Counted from the first letter of the stretch, positions 49,334 to 58,570 are shown. The stretch is DNA of 64,000 nucleotides from Streptomyces inusitatus (GCF_014651115.1 NZ_BMWG01000001.1:764320-828319), one strand, 5' to 3'. The notes: generated by a model from the sequence alone, not told the origin. Made by a program: numbers and translations.

Positions 49334-50914
49334 TCAGGCCTTGCCGCTCTTCAGGGGGACCTCCTTGATGAAGAGCGTCACCACACAGGCCACCAGGGCG
49401 AACGGCGCGGAGTAGAGGAAGACGTCCGCGACGCCATGGCCGTACGCGCTCTCCAGCACCGCGCGCACCGGCTCGGGGAGCGCCGCCAGGTCGGGGAAGG
49501 CGCCGCCGCCGATCTCGCCCGGGGCCGCGCCCCGCGGGCCCAGTTCGGCCAGGCCGTCCTCCGTGTACTGGGTGACCCGGGTGCCGAGTACCGCGCCCAG
49601 GGCCGAGACGCCGATCGCGCCGCCGAGGGAGCGGAAGAAGACGACCACGGAGGAGGTCGCGCCCAGATCCTCGGGCGAGACCTGGTTCTGGGTGCACAGG
49701 ACCAGGTTCTGCATCATCATGCCCAGGCCGAGCCCCATCACGGCCATGTGCACGCCCAGTTGCCAGGTCTCGGTGTCATGGCGGATGGTGCCCAGCAGCC
49801 CCAGCCCCACCGTGGTCAGCGCACCGCCGGTGACCAGCCAGCTCTTCCAGCGGCCCGTCCTGGTGATGATCAGGCCGGAGACGGTGGAGGAGAGCACGAG
49901 GCCCGCGATCATGGGGATGGTCATCACCCCGGACATCGTCGGCGACAGCCCCCGCGCCAACTGGAAGTACTGGCTGAAGAAGACCGTGCCCGCGAACATC
50001 GCGACGCCGACGAAGAGCGAGGCGGCCGAGGCGAGGGTGATGGTCCGGTTGCGGAACAGCCGCAGCGGAATGATCGGTTCGCTCGCCCGCGCCTCGGTGA
50101 GCAGGAAGCCCGCGCCGAGCACCACCGCGCCGCCGACCATGGCGGCGGTCTGCCAGGAGGCCCAGGCGTAGTCGTCCCCGGCGAAGGTCACCCAGACCAG
50201 CAGCAGCGAGACGGCGGCGCTGATCAGGAACGCGCCCGTCCAGTCGACCTTCACCCGGCGGCGGACCACCGGCAGCTTCAGTGTCTTCTGGAGCACGACC
50301 AGCGCGATGAGCGCGAACGGCACCCCGACGTAGAAGCACCAGCGCCAGCCGAGCCAGTCGGTGTCCGTGATCACCCCGCCCAGCAGCGGGCCGCCGACCG
50401 TCGCGGCCGCGAAGACGGCCCCCAGATAACCGCTGTATCTGCCCCGCTCCCGGGGGGCGATCATCGCGGCCATGATGACCTGCGAGAGCGCGGTGAGACC
50501 GCCGACGCCGATGCCCTGGACCACCCGGCAGGCGATCAGCGTCCCGGTGTTCTGCGCCAGCCCGGCCACCACCGAACCGGCGATGTATATCAGCAGGGCC
50601 GACTGCACCAGCAGCTTCTTGCTGAACTGGTCGGCGAGTTTGCCCCAGAGCGGGGTGGTCGCGGTCATCGACAGCAGCGCCGCCGTGACCACCCAGGTGT
50701 AGGCGCTCTGTCCGCCGCCGAGATCGCCGATGATCCGGGGCAGGGCGTTGGAGACGATCGTGGACGACAGGATCGCGACGAACATGCCGAGCATCAGCCC
50801 GGACAGCGCCTTCATGATCTGCCGATGGGTCATCGACGGGCCGTCGTCGGGGTGGGCGTCCCGCCCGGCCCGGCCGTCGGCGCCCCGCAGACCGGACGGT
50901 GTGGTCGTCGCCAT
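49334..50914 (-). CDS. DHA2-family MFS drug efflux pump (second)
   Basis: A 526-residue 14-helix MFS antiporter. It has FVAILSSTIVSNALPRIIGD, a motif A-like LWGKLADQFSKKLLVQS and the QxxGVGG-type ACRVVQGIGVGGLTALSQ, with WRWCFYVGVPFALIA before the central linker. It is transcribed right after a MarR gene (14 bp apart), forming a MarR-efflux operon. It is convergent with the first efflux operon. Confidence 0.94.
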   Translation of the reverse strand: MATTTPSGLRGADGRAGRDAHPDDGPSMTHRQIMKALSGLMLGMFVAILSSTIVSNALPRIIGDLGGGQSAYTWVVTAALLSMTATTPLWGKLADQFSKKLLVQSALLIYIAGSVVAGLAQNTGTLIACRVVQGIGVGGLTALSQVIMAAMIAPRERGRYSGYLGAVFAAATVGGPLLGGVITDTDWLGWRWCFYVGVPFALIALVVLQKTLKLPVVRRRVKVDWTGAFLISAAVSLLLVWVTFAGDDYAWASWQTAAMVGGAVVLGAGFLLTEARASEPIIPLRLFRNRTITLASAASLFVGVAMFAGTVFFSQYFQLARGLSPTMSGVMTIPMIAGLVLSSTVSGLIITRTGRWKSWLVTGGALTTVGLGLLGTIRHDTETWQLGVHMAVMGLGLGMMMQNLVLCTQNQVSPEDLGATSSVVVFFRSLGGAIGVSALGAVLGTRVTQYTEDGLAELGPRGAAPGEIGGGAFPDLAALPEPVRAVLESAYGHGVADVFLYSAPFALVACVVTLFIKEVPLKSGKA

Positions 50915-50928
50915 GAGTGGTCCTTCTC

Positions 50929-51426
50929 TTATGTCTTGTCTGTCACGTCGTGTGCTGTGTCGCCGTGTGCCGTGTCGCGGGGATCGAGGGGGAGCGCGCA
51001 GTGGTCCCCGAAGGAGTCGCGCAGCCGGGCGAGCATGTCGATCAGCTGTCCGATCTCGTCGTCGGACCAGTCGTGGAGGCGGCGGGCGAAGACGCCCGCG
51101 GTACGCCGGTGCAGCTCGGCGATCATGGCCGAGCCCGCCGGGGTGAGCCGCAGGATGCGGGAGCGCCGGTCACCGGGGTCGAGATCGCGCTCGACCCAGC
51201 CCGATCCGGCGGCATGGGCCACATGTCTGCTGGTCACCGACATGTCGACGGAGAGCAGCTCGGCGAGCCGGCCCATCCGCATCTCACCGTGCCGGTCCAG
51301 CAGGGCGAGCACGGCGGCGGATCCCGAGGGGCACTCGACGGGCAGCAGCCGGGCCAGGCCGCGCCGGAGCGTGCCGATGGCGCTGAGCTGCCGGGCCAGT
51401 TCCGCGTACTGAGCCTCTGCGGCCAT
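50929..51426 (-). CDS. MarR-family repressor
   Basis: A 165-residue winged-helix regulator. It has VLALLDRHGEMRMGRLAELL, VDMSVTSRHVAHAAGSGWVE and the wing RDLDPGDRRSRILRLTPAG. ATG 51426 was chosen because GGGGAGG lies 8 nt upstream; longer frames reach into the operator. It is cotranscribed with the downstream pump and is presumably its repressor. Confidence 0.92.
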   Translation of the reverse strand: MAAEAQYAELARQLSAIGTLRRGLARLLPVECPSGSAAVLALLDRHGEMRMGRLAELLSVDMSVTSRHVAHAAGSGWVERDLDPGDRRSRILRLTPAGSAMIAELHRRTAGVFARRLHDWSDDEIGQLIDMLARLRDSFGDHCALPLDPRDTAHGDTAHDVTDKT

Positions 51427-51475
51427 GGCCGAGCCTCCCCGAGTCCGTCGTTCAGCTCGCCGTCGAGCTTTGTCG

Positions 51476-51515
51476 TTGCTTTGGGCAACCATAGGATTGT
51501 TGGTTGCTGAAGGCA
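51476..51515. promoter_or_regulatory. Operator-like inverted repeat upstream of the MarR gene
   Basis: An inverted repeat GCAACCA (51485-51491) / TGGTTGC (51501-51507) with a 9-bp centre is flanked by outer TTGC (51476-51479) and GCAA (about 51512-51515). It lies ~50 bp before the MarR start, so autoregulation is likely. Confidence 0.65.
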
Positions 51516-51624
51516 AATGAAAAGGGGGAGGGGTGTTCAGGGCCCCGTGAGGGCTTCGCGTACGGAGGCGGTGGTCCGTGCCCGGGGTTGGGTCCCGCGT
51601 ACGGGTTCGCTAGGGTCGTGCCCC

Positions 51625-51843
51625 ATGGCACACAACCCCCATGCTCCCCAGGGCCAGCACCCCCAGGGCGGCCAAGACCCTTCCGGCAGCACCCAGATGT
51701 TCCGCGCGTTCGTCGACGAGGGCGAGCCGCAGGGCCGTCGTCAGAACGCCTCCGCGCAGTCCGGGCCGAAGCCCGGCGTGATCATCGCGGTCGTCGCGGT
51801 GGTCGCGATCCTCGGCGCGGTGGCCTGGCTGGCATTCGCGTAA
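51625..51843 (+). CDS. Small tail-anchored membrane protein
   Basis: A 72-residue protein: a polar Gln/Pro/His-rich N-terminal ~50 residues (HNPHAPQGQHPQGGQDPSG) and one C-terminal transmembrane helix PGVIIAVVAVVAILGAVAWL ending at FA. ATG 51625 is supported by the family-like layout, not by a strong ribosome-binding site. Function unknown. Confidence 0.72.
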   Translation: MAHNPHAPQGQHPQGGQDPSGSTQMFRAFVDEGEPQGRRQNASAQSGPKPGVIIAVVAVVAILGAVAWLAFA

Positions 51844-51872
51844 CCGCGTAACCGCGTAACCGCGTAACCGGG
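51841..51872. repeat. 8-bp tandem repeat beginning at a stop codon
   Basis: TAACCGCG is repeated three times (51841-51864), followed by TAACCGGG. The first unit supplies the TAA stop of the small membrane protein gene, so slippage would alter only downstream DNA. Bases 51844-52081 hold no gene. Confidence 0.8.
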
Positions 51873-52081
51873 CGACCGGGTAATCGGCCGGTCCGGGGCC
51901 GCACTTCGGTGCGGCCGCGCCGGCGTCCCGTGCGGCGGGTCGGCGCTCCCGGCCGGGCGCGCCGCCACCGTCGTTCCGCGCTCCACGATGCGTATCGGTC
52001 CTCCGCCGCGCGGCGATTGACGTCACATCGGCGCGAAGGCCCCGGTGGCCGGGCGGCGTTCCACCGGGGACCGGTCCTGCG

Positions 52082-52960
52082 TCAGTCGGAGATCAGACCG
52101 TCCCGCAGCTGGGCGAGCGTACGCGTCAGCAGCCGGGAGACATGCATCTGCGAGATGCCGACCTCCTCGCCGATCTGCGACTGGGTCATGTTCGCGAAGA
52201 AGCGCAGCATGATGATCTGCCGCTCCCTGGGCGGGAGTTTGGCCAGCAGCGGCTTCAGCGACTCGCGGTACTCCACCCCCTCCAGCGCGGTGTCCTCGTA
52301 CCCCAGCCGGTCGGCGAGGGAGCCCTCGCCGCCGTCGTCCTCGGGGGACGGGGAGTCCAGCGAGGAGGCGGTGTACGCGTTGCCGACGGCGAGGCCGTCG
52401 ACGACCTCTTCCTCCGAAACGCCCAGGACGGCGGCGAGTTCGGGCACGGTCGGGGAGCGGTCGAGACGCTGGGCCAGCTCGTCGCTCGCCTTGGTGAGCG
52501 CGAGCCGCAGCTCCTGGAGCCGGCGCGGCACCCGCACCGACCACGAGGTGTCACGGAAGAAGCGCTTGATCTCGCCCACGACGGTCGGCATCGCGAACGT
52601 GGGGAATTCCACGCCCCGTTCGCAGTCGAACCGGTCGATCGCCTTGATCAGGCCGATCGTGCCGACCTGGACGATGTCCTCCATCGGCTCATTGCGGCTG
52701 CGGAAGCGGGCCGCCGCGTACCGCACCAGCGGAAGATTCAGCTCGATCAGAGTGTCGCGCACATAGGTGCGCTCCGGGCTGTCGACGGTCCCGTCGCCGT
52801 TCGCCGCGTTCGCCGTGTCCAGCGCGCGCAGCCGCAGGAAGAGTGAACGGGAGAGAGTTCGGGTGTCGATGGCCTCCGAGCTGTCAGGTGTGACAGGTGC
52901 GGGGGCGCTCTGCGCGGGCGTGAGCGTGAGCACCTTCGAGCTGCCCTGTTCTACGGACAT
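52082..52960 (-). CDS. SigB/SigF-type RNA polymerase sigma factor, paralogue adjacent to sigF
   Basis: A 292-residue group 3 sigma factor. Region 2 has [40 protein letters not shown] and [20 protein letters not shown]; region 4 ends with [23 protein letters not shown] 52960 follows AGGGGG. Together with sigF this probably corresponds to the sigF-sigN pair I recall from S. coelicolor, which would make this SigN. It shares a nearly identical DNA stretch with the upstream gene. Control by anti-sigma factors is expected for the family, but none lies adjacent. Confidence 0.9.
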   Translation of the reverse strand: MSVEQGSSKVLTLTPAQSAPAPVTPDSSEAIDTRTLSRSLFLRLRALDTANAANGDGTVDSPERTYVRDTLIELNLPLVRYAAARFRSRNEPMEDIVQVGTIGLIKAIDRFDCERGVEFPTFAMPTVVGEIKRFFRDTSWSVRVPRRLQELRLALTKASDELAQRLDRSPTVPELAAVLGVSEEEVVDGLAVGNAYTASSLDSPSPEDDGGEGSLADRLGYEDTALEGVEYRESLKPLLAKLPPRERQIIMLRFFANMTQSQIGEEVGISQMHVSRLLTRTLAQLRDGLISD

Positions 52961-53194
52961 GCCACCCCCTTGAGGTCGCGTACGGTCGCGGTGGCCGCGA
53001 CCAACGGGAACGCAGCCTGCACCTGAAATACCGGCCGCAAGGCTGCCGCAAACGCTTCTCCGGCAGAATGTCACATGTCGGCAACACGCCGAAGAGATTT
53101 GTCGACACAGCTTCAGGGGATCATCGCAGGAAGCAAGGGGTGCAGGGGTGTTGGTGCCCCTGAAAAACGTTCTGCTTGGGTCTACCCGTTCCGA

Positions 53195-54133
53195 CTACGC
53201 TTCGATCCTGTTTGCGGACCGCAATCGGGCGAAGCTGCGGGCAAGGAGCCTTGACACGTGCATCTGCGAAACGCCGAGCTCCTGGCTGATCTGCGACTGC
53301 GTCAGATTGCTGTAGTAACGGAGCATCAGAATCCGCTGCTCCCGCTCCGGTAGCTGCACCAGCAGATGCCGTACGAGGTCCCGGTGTTCGACGCCCGCCA
53401 GCGCCGGGTCCTCATAGCCGAGCCGGTCGAGCAGCCCCGGCAGCCCGTCGCCCTCCTGGGCCGCCTCCAGCGAGGTCGCGTGGTACGAACGTCCGGCCTC
53501 GATGCAGGCGAGCACCTCGTCCTCGCCGATCTTCAGCCGCTCGGCGATCTCGGCGGTCGTCGGGATGCGGCCGTGGGCCGTCGTCAGATCCTCGGTCGCG
53601 CCGTTGACCTGCACCCACAGCTCGTGCAGCCGCCGGGGCACATGCACGGTCCGTACGTTGTCACGGAAGTATCGTTTGATCTCGCCGACGACCGTGGGCA
53701 TCGCGAAGGTCGGGAACTGCACCCCCCGGTCCGGATCGAACCGGTCGATCGCGTTGATCAGGCCGATCGTGCCGACCTGGACGACGTCCTCCATCGGCTC
53801 ATTGCGGCTGCGGAAGCGGGCCGCCGCGTACCGCACCAGCGGGAGATTCGCCTCGATCAGGGCCCCGCGCACCCTGCTGTGCTCCGGGGTCCCGGGCTCC
53901 AGCTGCTTCAGCTCCCCGAAGAGGACCAGGGTGAGGGCGCGGGTGTCCGCCCCCCGCCCGCCGGGCCGGACGGACCCGGCGGCCCCGGCGTCGTCCGGGG
54001 CCCCGGTGTCGGTCAGCTCGGCCTCGGCTTCTGTGGTGGTGACGGTGACGGTGGCGGGGGTGGGGGCCGCTGCGGGGGGATCGTTCGCCCGCTCGTTCTG
54101 GGGCAGCGCTTCAGGCGCGGTACTGGCCGGCAC
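53195..54133 (-). CDS. sigF: RNA polymerase sigma factor SigF
   Basis: A 312-residue group 3 sigma factor. Core region 2 is [20 protein letters not shown], followed by [20 protein letters not shown]; region 3 has [20 protein letters not shown]; the C-terminus is [20 protein letters not shown] and ends RSANRIEA, as I remember for Streptomyces SigF, a spore-maturation sigma factor. The start at GTG 54133 gives an N-terminus beginning with the PASTAP sequence of known SigF, and AGGGG lies 8-10 nt upstream; longer frames exist. The N-terminal ~90 residues are a Pro/Thr/Ala-rich tail. Confidence 0.9.
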   Translation of the reverse strand: MPASTAPEALPQNERANDPPAAAPTPATVTVTTTEAEAELTDTGAPDDAGAAGSVRPGGRGADTRALTLVLFGELKQLEPGTPEHSRVRGALIEANLPLVRYAAARFRSRNEPMEDVVQVGTIGLINAIDRFDPDRGVQFPTFAMPTVVGEIKRYFRDNVRTVHVPRRLHELWVQVNGATEDLTTAHGRIPTTAEIAERLKIGEDEVLACIEAGRSYHATSLEAAQEGDGLPGLLDRLGYEDPALAGVEHRDLVRHLLVQLPEREQRILMLRYYSNLTQSQISQELGVSQMHVSRLLARSFARLRSANRIEA

Positions 54134-54264
54134 GTACGCCACCCCTTTGCGGTCATCTACGGTCAAGTCATCAATCAAAAGCGGTCATAGCATCACAAGA
54201 CATGTCCACTGTGTGCAAGCACCAGATAACACCGTGTTGAAGGCAAGTTGGGGTTTAAACCTCA

Positions 54265-54297
54265 AGCAGCCCCCCGCCACAAGGGCGGGGGGCTGCT
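54265..54297. terminator. Strong hairpin between sigF and the Dabb gene
   Basis: A 14-bp perfect stem (AGCAGCCCCCCGCC / GGCGGGGGGCTGCT, 54265-54278 and 54284-54297) with a 5-nt loop lies upstream of sigF and downstream of the Dabb gene on the minus strand; it terminates the latter. A run of six C occurs in the stem, but only one hairpin is present. Confidence 0.75.
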
Positions 54298-54339
54298 GAT
54301 GTGCCGTACGGCGCCGGGGACGCGGGCCCCGGCCGGGGC

Positions 54340-54633
54340 TCAGAACTCGTAGTCGGCGATCACCCAGGTGGCGAACTCGCGCCACCGTCCGGCGGCGGCC
54401 TGATGGGCCGGATGCTCGATGTACCTCTTCAGCGCGTCACGGTCGGCCACGGCGGAGTTGATCGCGAAGTCGTAGGCCATGGGCCGGTCGCTGATGTTCC
54501 AGGCGCACTCCCAGAACTCCAGCTCGGGCACGAGCCCGTCGAGCTCCTGGAAGGCCTTCGCTCCGGCGGCCACTCGGGGCTCGTCCCGCTCGACGCCCTC
54601 GTTGAGCTTGAAGAGAACCAGGTGACGGATCAA
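54340..54633 (-). CDS. Dabb-domain (stress-responsive A/B barrel) protein
   Basis: A 97-residue dimeric alpha/beta-barrel protein: MIRHLVLFKLNEGVERDE, ELEFWECAWNISDRPMAYDF and RYIEHPAHQAAAGRWREF. Dabb proteins occur in stress responses and as small cyclases or decarboxylases. It starts with ATG 54633. Downstream of the tiny membrane-protein gene and probably cotranscribed. Confidence 0.9.
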   Translation of the reverse strand: MIRHLVLFKLNEGVERDEPRVAAGAKAFQELDGLVPELEFWECAWNISDRPMAYDFAINSAVADRDALKRYIEHPAHQAAAGRWREFATWVIADYEF

Positions 54634-54679
54634 GGAACGCTCCTCGGCAGGGGCCGGCGGCGGCGGGGTCCGCCGGGGG

Positions 54680-54844
54680 CTAGTTGACCAGCTCGGTCAT
54701 GAAGTCGCCGACGCTCTTGGCGGCGCTGGATATGCCCTCGAAGCCTATCTGGACCAGGTCGGCGGACTTCTCGGGGGAGGTGATGATCGTGTACACCACG
54801 AAGATGACGATGATGTAGAGGGCGATCTTCTTCGCTTGTGCCAT
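54680..54844 (-). CDS. 54-residue single-helix membrane protein
   Basis: A short gene on the minus strand encoding MAQAKKIALYIIVIFVVYTI followed by an extracytoplasmic or cytosolic tail with SPEKSADLVQIGFEGI and ending DFMTELVN. One N-terminal transmembrane helix is clear. ATG 54844 is preceded by GGAGGAAGAGG, a very strong ribosome-binding site, so this is a real gene despite its size. Function unknown. Confidence 0.8.
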   Translation of the reverse strand: MAQAKKIALYIIVIFVVYTIITSPEKSADLVQIGFEGISSAAKSVGDFMTELVN

Positions 54845-55250
54845 GCCTCTTCCTCCCCGGTGTTCCCTGTGACTCCGCTGACTCCGCCGTGGCCCCCGGC
54901 TCTCCGTCCCGGCCCCGTCCGTGCCGTGATCGTGGAGAGTCGCGGAAGTCTAACCGAGCCTTTAAGGACCAAGGACCCGAGGATCGGGGCCGTTCGCCGT
55001 CCAAGTCGGGGCCTTTGAGGGCGCACGATGGAGTCGGGTGCGGGCCCGCGGGGATACGGCAGGAATTCCGCCGGCTCCCGTACCGGCCCCTGTGCGGGGC
55101 CCGCCGCATGCTCCCCCCGACTGCGGCAGGGCCCGAGGGCCGGTCCGTCCCACCCCACCGGGGGAAGCGGTCATCCCCCCCGACCGCTTCCCCCGGACCC
55201 CTCCTCCTCTCCCCCTTGTCCCTCTGTCCCGGCCGGACGTTCTGAGGCCC
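54845..55250. other. Intergenic interval (406 bp), no gene seen
   Basis: GC-rich sequence with long C-rich runs (55140-55230) between the tiny membrane-protein gene and the VapC gene. No credible coding region or strong hairpin was found. The promoter for 54844 lies at its left end. Confidence 0.5.
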
Positions 55251-55691
55251 CTACCGGTCCTCCGGCAGCAGTCGGAACGCCTTGTGGCCGGTCAGCGGCC
55301 GGATCATCCGGAAGTGGCGGTCCGTCGTGAACAGGACCTCCGTGCGGTAGGCCGCCGCCAGCGCGACGTTCATGGCGTCCGTCAGGCCGATGCCCTGCCC
55401 TCCGTCCGCGTCCGCGTAGCCCTCGGCGACGGCGATCGCCGAGCTGAGGTGCGCGGCGACGGGCGGCACCTCGAATCTGCGGGTCGCTGTGTTCCGCTCG
55501 ATGAACCGTGCCGCGGTCAGGGCTTTCCGTGCGCCGCCGCGTGCCGAGATCAGATAGTCCAGCTCGGCGAGCACCATGGGCGAGACGATGAGGTGACTGA
55601 TGGTCGCCAGCGCTTCCTTGTGGGCCTCGTGTTCCGCGAGACGCGGGTCGAGGAGGCGGTAGAGCGCGTTGGTGTCGGCGATAGCGATCAC
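55251..55691 (-). CDS. VapC-type PIN-domain toxin
   Basis: A 146-residue PIN ribonuclease. The acidic active-site residues are in IAIADTNALYRLLD (first Asp), VLAELDYLIS (Glu), IGLTDAMNVALAA (Asp) and FTTDRHFRMIRPL (Asp), a complete set. VapC toxins cut tRNA or rRNA when freed from the antitoxin. The GTG start at 55691 lies 2 bp after the antitoxin stop. Confidence 0.92.
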   Translation of the reverse strand: MIAIADTNALYRLLDPRLAEHEAHKEALATISHLIVSPMVLAELDYLISARGGARKALTAARFIERNTATRRFEVPPVAAHLSSAIAVAEGYADADGGQGIGLTDAMNVALAAAYRTEVLFTTDRHFRMIRPLTGHKAFRLLPEDR

Positions 55692-55693
55692 GA

Positions 55694-55933
55694 TCAGGCC
55701 CCCATGCCCTTCAGCACGTCCTCGATCTCGTCGTCGCTGAGATCGGGAAGGCCCAGGTCGGGGAGGTCGATGAGGCCCATGGGGTCGGTCGGATAGGGCG
55801 GGACGTCCTCTCCTATGGGCACCACACGCGCGACCGCGATGCCGTTCTTGGTGACAGTGATGGTCTCGCCACGGGCCGCCGCGGCGAGGATCTGTGACGA
55901 TCTCTGATTGAAATCGCGGGCTGTAGTCTCCAT
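55694..55933 (-). CDS. Phd/YefM-type antitoxin
   Basis: A 79-residue antitoxin starting METTARDFNQRSSQILAAAA, with ETITVTKNGIAVARVVP as the Phd fold and an Asp/Leu-rich tail for toxin binding. The start at ATG 55933 is chosen; an in-frame ATG at 55942 (MYYMETT) is possible. Both starts lie inside the 25-bp palindrome and lack a Shine-Dalgarno site, so the mRNA may be leaderless. Confidence 0.9.
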   Translation of the reverse strand: METTARDFNQRSSQILAAAARGETITVTKNGIAVARVVPIGEDVPPYPTDPMGLIDLPDLGLPDLSDDEIEDVLKGMGA

Positions 55934-55954
55934 GTAGTACATGTTACTACATGG
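55930..55954. promoter_or_regulatory. Palindromic operator over the antitoxin start
   Basis: CCATGTAGTA (55930-55939) and TACTACATGG (55945-55954) form a perfect 10-bp inverted repeat with 5 bp between. It contains both possible antitoxin start codons and reaches within a few bases of the sensor kinase stop at 55947. Phd-family antitoxins bind such sites to repress their own operon. Confidence 0.8.
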
Positions 55955-57281
55955 AGTCTGGGCGGCCCTGTGGCGGCGCCTTGGGCAGACGCAGGACCAA
56001 GCGGGCGCCGCCCCCGGAGGCGGCGGGGGCCCGGGCGGTGAGGGTGCCGCCGTGGGCGGTGGCGATGGAGCGGGCGATGGCCAGGCCGAGGCCGGTGCCG
56101 CCGTCGTGGCGGGTACGGGCGTCGTCGAGGCGGGTGAAGCGGTCGAAGACGCGTTCGCGGTCCTCGGCCGGGATTCCCGGGCCGTCGTCGGTCACCTCCA
56201 GGACCACTTCATGCCCGCCGGCGGTCACGCGGACCCGGACGGCCGCGACCGCGTGGCGGCGCGCGTTCTCCAGGAGGTTGGCCAGCAGCCGCGTCAGCTG
56301 GGCGGCGTTGCCGAGTACGGGTGCGGGGCCCAGGGCGTCGATGTCCGCGGGCGGGGTGATCCCCGGCCGGCGGGCCAGGTCGTGGGTGAGGAGGGTGAGG
56401 TCGACCTGTCGGTGGTGCGGTTCGCGGTGGGCGTCCAGACGGGCCAGGAGCAGGAGGTCGCCGACGAGGGTCTGGAGGCGGCCGGTGTCTTCGAGGGCCT
56501 CGGCGGCGACCTCGGGCCAGTCCGCGCCGTCGGGGCGGGCGAGGGCGAGTTCGAGGCGGGTGCGCAGGACGGTGAGCGGCCCGCGCAGTTCGTGGGAGAC
56601 GTCGCCGGTGAAGACGCGCAGTCGGGTGACGGCGCGGTCCAGGCGGTCCAGGGTGTTGTTGAGGGTGGTGGCCAGACGGGAGATCTCGTCCCGTGCGGGT
56701 GGGACCGGCAGACGGCGGTGCAGATCGTTGGCGGTGATCTCGGCGGCCTCCCGGCGCACCGCCTCGACCGGGGCCAGCGCCCGGCCCACCGCCACCCAGG
56801 TCAGCGCCGCTCCGAGCAGCACGATCAGCAGCACACCGGTCGCCACGAGCACGAGCACACCGCGCAGGGTGTCCTCGGCGGCGGTGAGGTCGACCACGCT
56901 CCGGGCACGGTAGCGGCCGTCGGCCGAGAACGAGGACACCTTGGGCCCCTCGGCGGCCCTCTCCGCGGACCTCGTCTCCAGGGACGGCCCGGAGGCGGCC
57001 TCCGACACGGGGACCACCTCGACTTCGGCCCCGTTCACCTCGACGCTGTCGCCGATGCCGCTCTTTCCCGCCCGCTCCATGAGCGTCACCGCCAGATCGG
57101 CCTGCCGCTGAGAGGCGTCCCGGGCCGACTGCCACAGATCGCCGCGTACGGTGCCGAGCAGAACGGTCGCCCCCGCCGTCAGTGCGACGGCCAGCACCGC
57201 GGCCACGGCGAGAGTCATCCGTCCCCGCACCGTGGCCGGCCGTACGCGGAGTGGGAACCGGCGGCGCGCGGGCGCGGGCAC
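55947..57281 (-). CDS. Sensor histidine kinase
   Basis: A 444-residue membrane kinase. Transmembrane helices lie at ~20-45 and ~140-165, flanking an extracytoplasmic sensor. HAMP follows (RALAPVEAVRREAAEITAND), then the H-box VFTGDVSHELRGPLTVLRTR, N-box LLANLLENARRHAV, and G boxes EVTDDGPGIPAEDR and GGTGLGLAIARS. It is complete and active-looking. GTG 57281, 6 nt after GAGG, was chosen; longer frames overlap the regulator gene. It is cotranscribed after the response regulator. Confidence 0.92.
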   Translation of the reverse strand: MPAPARRRFPLRVRPATVRGRMTLAVAAVLAVALTAGATVLLGTVRGDLWQSARDASQRQADLAVTLMERAGKSGIGDSVEVNGAEVEVVPVSEAASGPSLETRSAERAAEGPKVSSFSADGRYRARSVVDLTAAEDTLRGVLVLVATGVLLIVLLGAALTWVAVGRALAPVEAVRREAAEITANDLHRRLPVPPARDEISRLATTLNNTLDRLDRAVTRLRVFTGDVSHELRGPLTVLRTRLELALARPDGADWPEVAAEALEDTGRLQTLVGDLLLLARLDAHREPHHRQVDLTLLTHDLARRPGITPPADIDALGPAPVLGNAAQLTRLLANLLENARRHAVAAVRVRVTAGGHEVVLEVTDDGPGIPAEDRERVFDRFTRLDDARTRHDGGTGLGLAIARSIATAHGGTLTARAPAASGGGARLVLRLPKAPPQGRPDSM

Positions 57282-57288
57282 CGGGCCC

Positions 57289-57963
57289 TCAGCTCTCGGA
57301 GGACAGCCGGTAGCCGGCACCCCGGACGGTGCGGATGCTTCTGCGCCCGAACGGCGCGTCGATTTTCCGGCGGAGCGCACTGACGTACACCTCCACGATG
57401 TTCAAGTCGCCCTCGTAGTACTCGTCCCACACGCGTTCGGCGATGTCGGTCTTGGTGACGATCTCGTCGGCCCGCTCGGCCAGACAGGCCAGCACCGCGA
57501 ACTCCTTGGCCGTCAGGACGACTTCGTCCCGGCCGCGCCAGCAGCGCAGCGACACCGGCTCGACGCGCAGATCCCCCACCTGGAGCACCGCCGTGGCGCG
57601 GCGGCCGGAACGGCGGACGAGGGCCTTGAGGCGGGCGGTGAGCACGACGAAGGAGAACGGCTTGGCCAGATAGTCGTCCGCCCCCGTCTCCAGCCCCTCG
57701 GCCACGTCGTACTCCCCGTCCTTGGCGGTGAGCATCAGCACCGGGGTGGCGCTGCCCGCCGCGCGCAGCCCGGCGCAGACGGCGTAGCCGTTCAGGCCCG
57801 GCAGCATCACATCCAGCACGATCACGTCGTACTTCCCCGACAGCGCGCGCCGCAGCCCCCGGCGTCCGTCGGCGACCCAGTCCACCTCGAAGCCTTCACC
57901 GGCCAGCCCCTGGCGCAGCAGACCCGCCAGCCGTGCGTCGTCCTCCACCATCAGCATGCGCAT
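57289..57963 (-). CDS. OmpR-family response regulator
   Basis: A 224-residue regulator with receiver MRMLMVEDDARLAGLLRQGL, phosphorylation Asp in DVIVLDVMLPGLNG, LMLTAKDGEYD and DYLAKPFSFVV. The winged-helix part has VLTAKEFAVLACLAERADEI, NIVEVYVSALRRKID and RTVRGAGYRL. It forms a pair with the downstream kinase (8 bp apart). A divergent secreted protein gene at 58110 may be a target (inference). Confidence 0.94.
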   Translation of the reverse strand: MRMLMVEDDARLAGLLRQGLAGEGFEVDWVADGRRGLRRALSGKYDVIVLDVMLPGLNGYAVCAGLRAAGSATPVLMLTAKDGEYDVAEGLETGADDYLAKPFSFVVLTARLKALVRRSGRRATAVLQVGDLRVEPVSLRCWRGRDEVVLTAKEFAVLACLAERADEIVTKTDIAERVWDEYYEGDLNIVEVYVSALRRKIDAPFGRRSIRTVRGAGYRLSSES

Positions 57964-58109
57964 GTTGTGCAGCCTGCCTCAACGGAGGGGCGACCGGCAG
58001 CCCGTGCTGAAGCCCGCTTCAGGATTTCAGTGTGGCCTCAGCGGCCCCCTGCCACGGTTCACCCATCGCCACCGCGGATCGAGCGGTGACCGGACCGGAA
58101 GGACATCCT

Positions 58110-58541
58110 GTGCGTCAGTCCAAGACTCTCAAGCGTGCCGCCATCGTCGGCGCCACCGCTCTGCTGGGCGTCAGCGCCGCCATCGGGGCTGCCCAGGCGA
58201 ACGGTGCCGACAGCTCCGACACCTCCGAGCCCAAGTCCGCGACCACCGTTCAGCACCCGGACAAGGGCGTGGGCCCCTCCACCGAGTCTGTCGACAAGGA
58301 CCCGGGCTGGGACCCGGGCAAGGCCGCGGACCGTCCCGGCAAGGTGACCAGCAAGCACGCGTTCGGCGACGCGTCGGCTTTCTGCTTCGTGCCTGCCGAC
58401 GGTGAGCTGCCGACCGGAGCGGCCCTGCCGTCCGGCGGCGCCGACGGCAAGCCGGAGATCTGCTTCGAGTCCGCCGAGGACGACAAGCCCGGCGACCCCT
58501 TCGAGCCCGCCGGGCCCGGCGCGTTCGAACAGAAGAAGTAG
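58110..58541 (+). CDS. Small secreted protein divergent from the two-component system
   Basis: A 143-residue exported protein with signal peptide RAAIVGATALLGVSAAIGAA. The mature part is acidic, rich in Asp/Pro/Gly, with two cysteines (AFCFVPADGELP and EICFESAEDD) that may form a disulfide. GTG 58110 follows GGAAGGA. It is divergent from the response-regulator gene, the usual layout for a regulated target or signal protein. Confidence 0.8.
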   Translation: MRQSKTLKRAAIVGATALLGVSAAIGAAQANGADSSDTSEPKSATTVQHPDKGVGPSTESVDKDPGWDPGKAADRPGKVTSKHAFGDASAFCFVPADGELPTGAALPSGGADGKPEICFESAEDDKPGDPFEPAGPGAFEQKK

Positions 58542-58570
58542 ACCGGTCCGGAATCACGCCCCCCACAGAC

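Noticed and set aside
54265..54297. Actinobacterial 6C RNA
   Set aside because: That RNA needs two C-rich hairpins; only one hairpin with a six-C run is present, so it was called a terminator.
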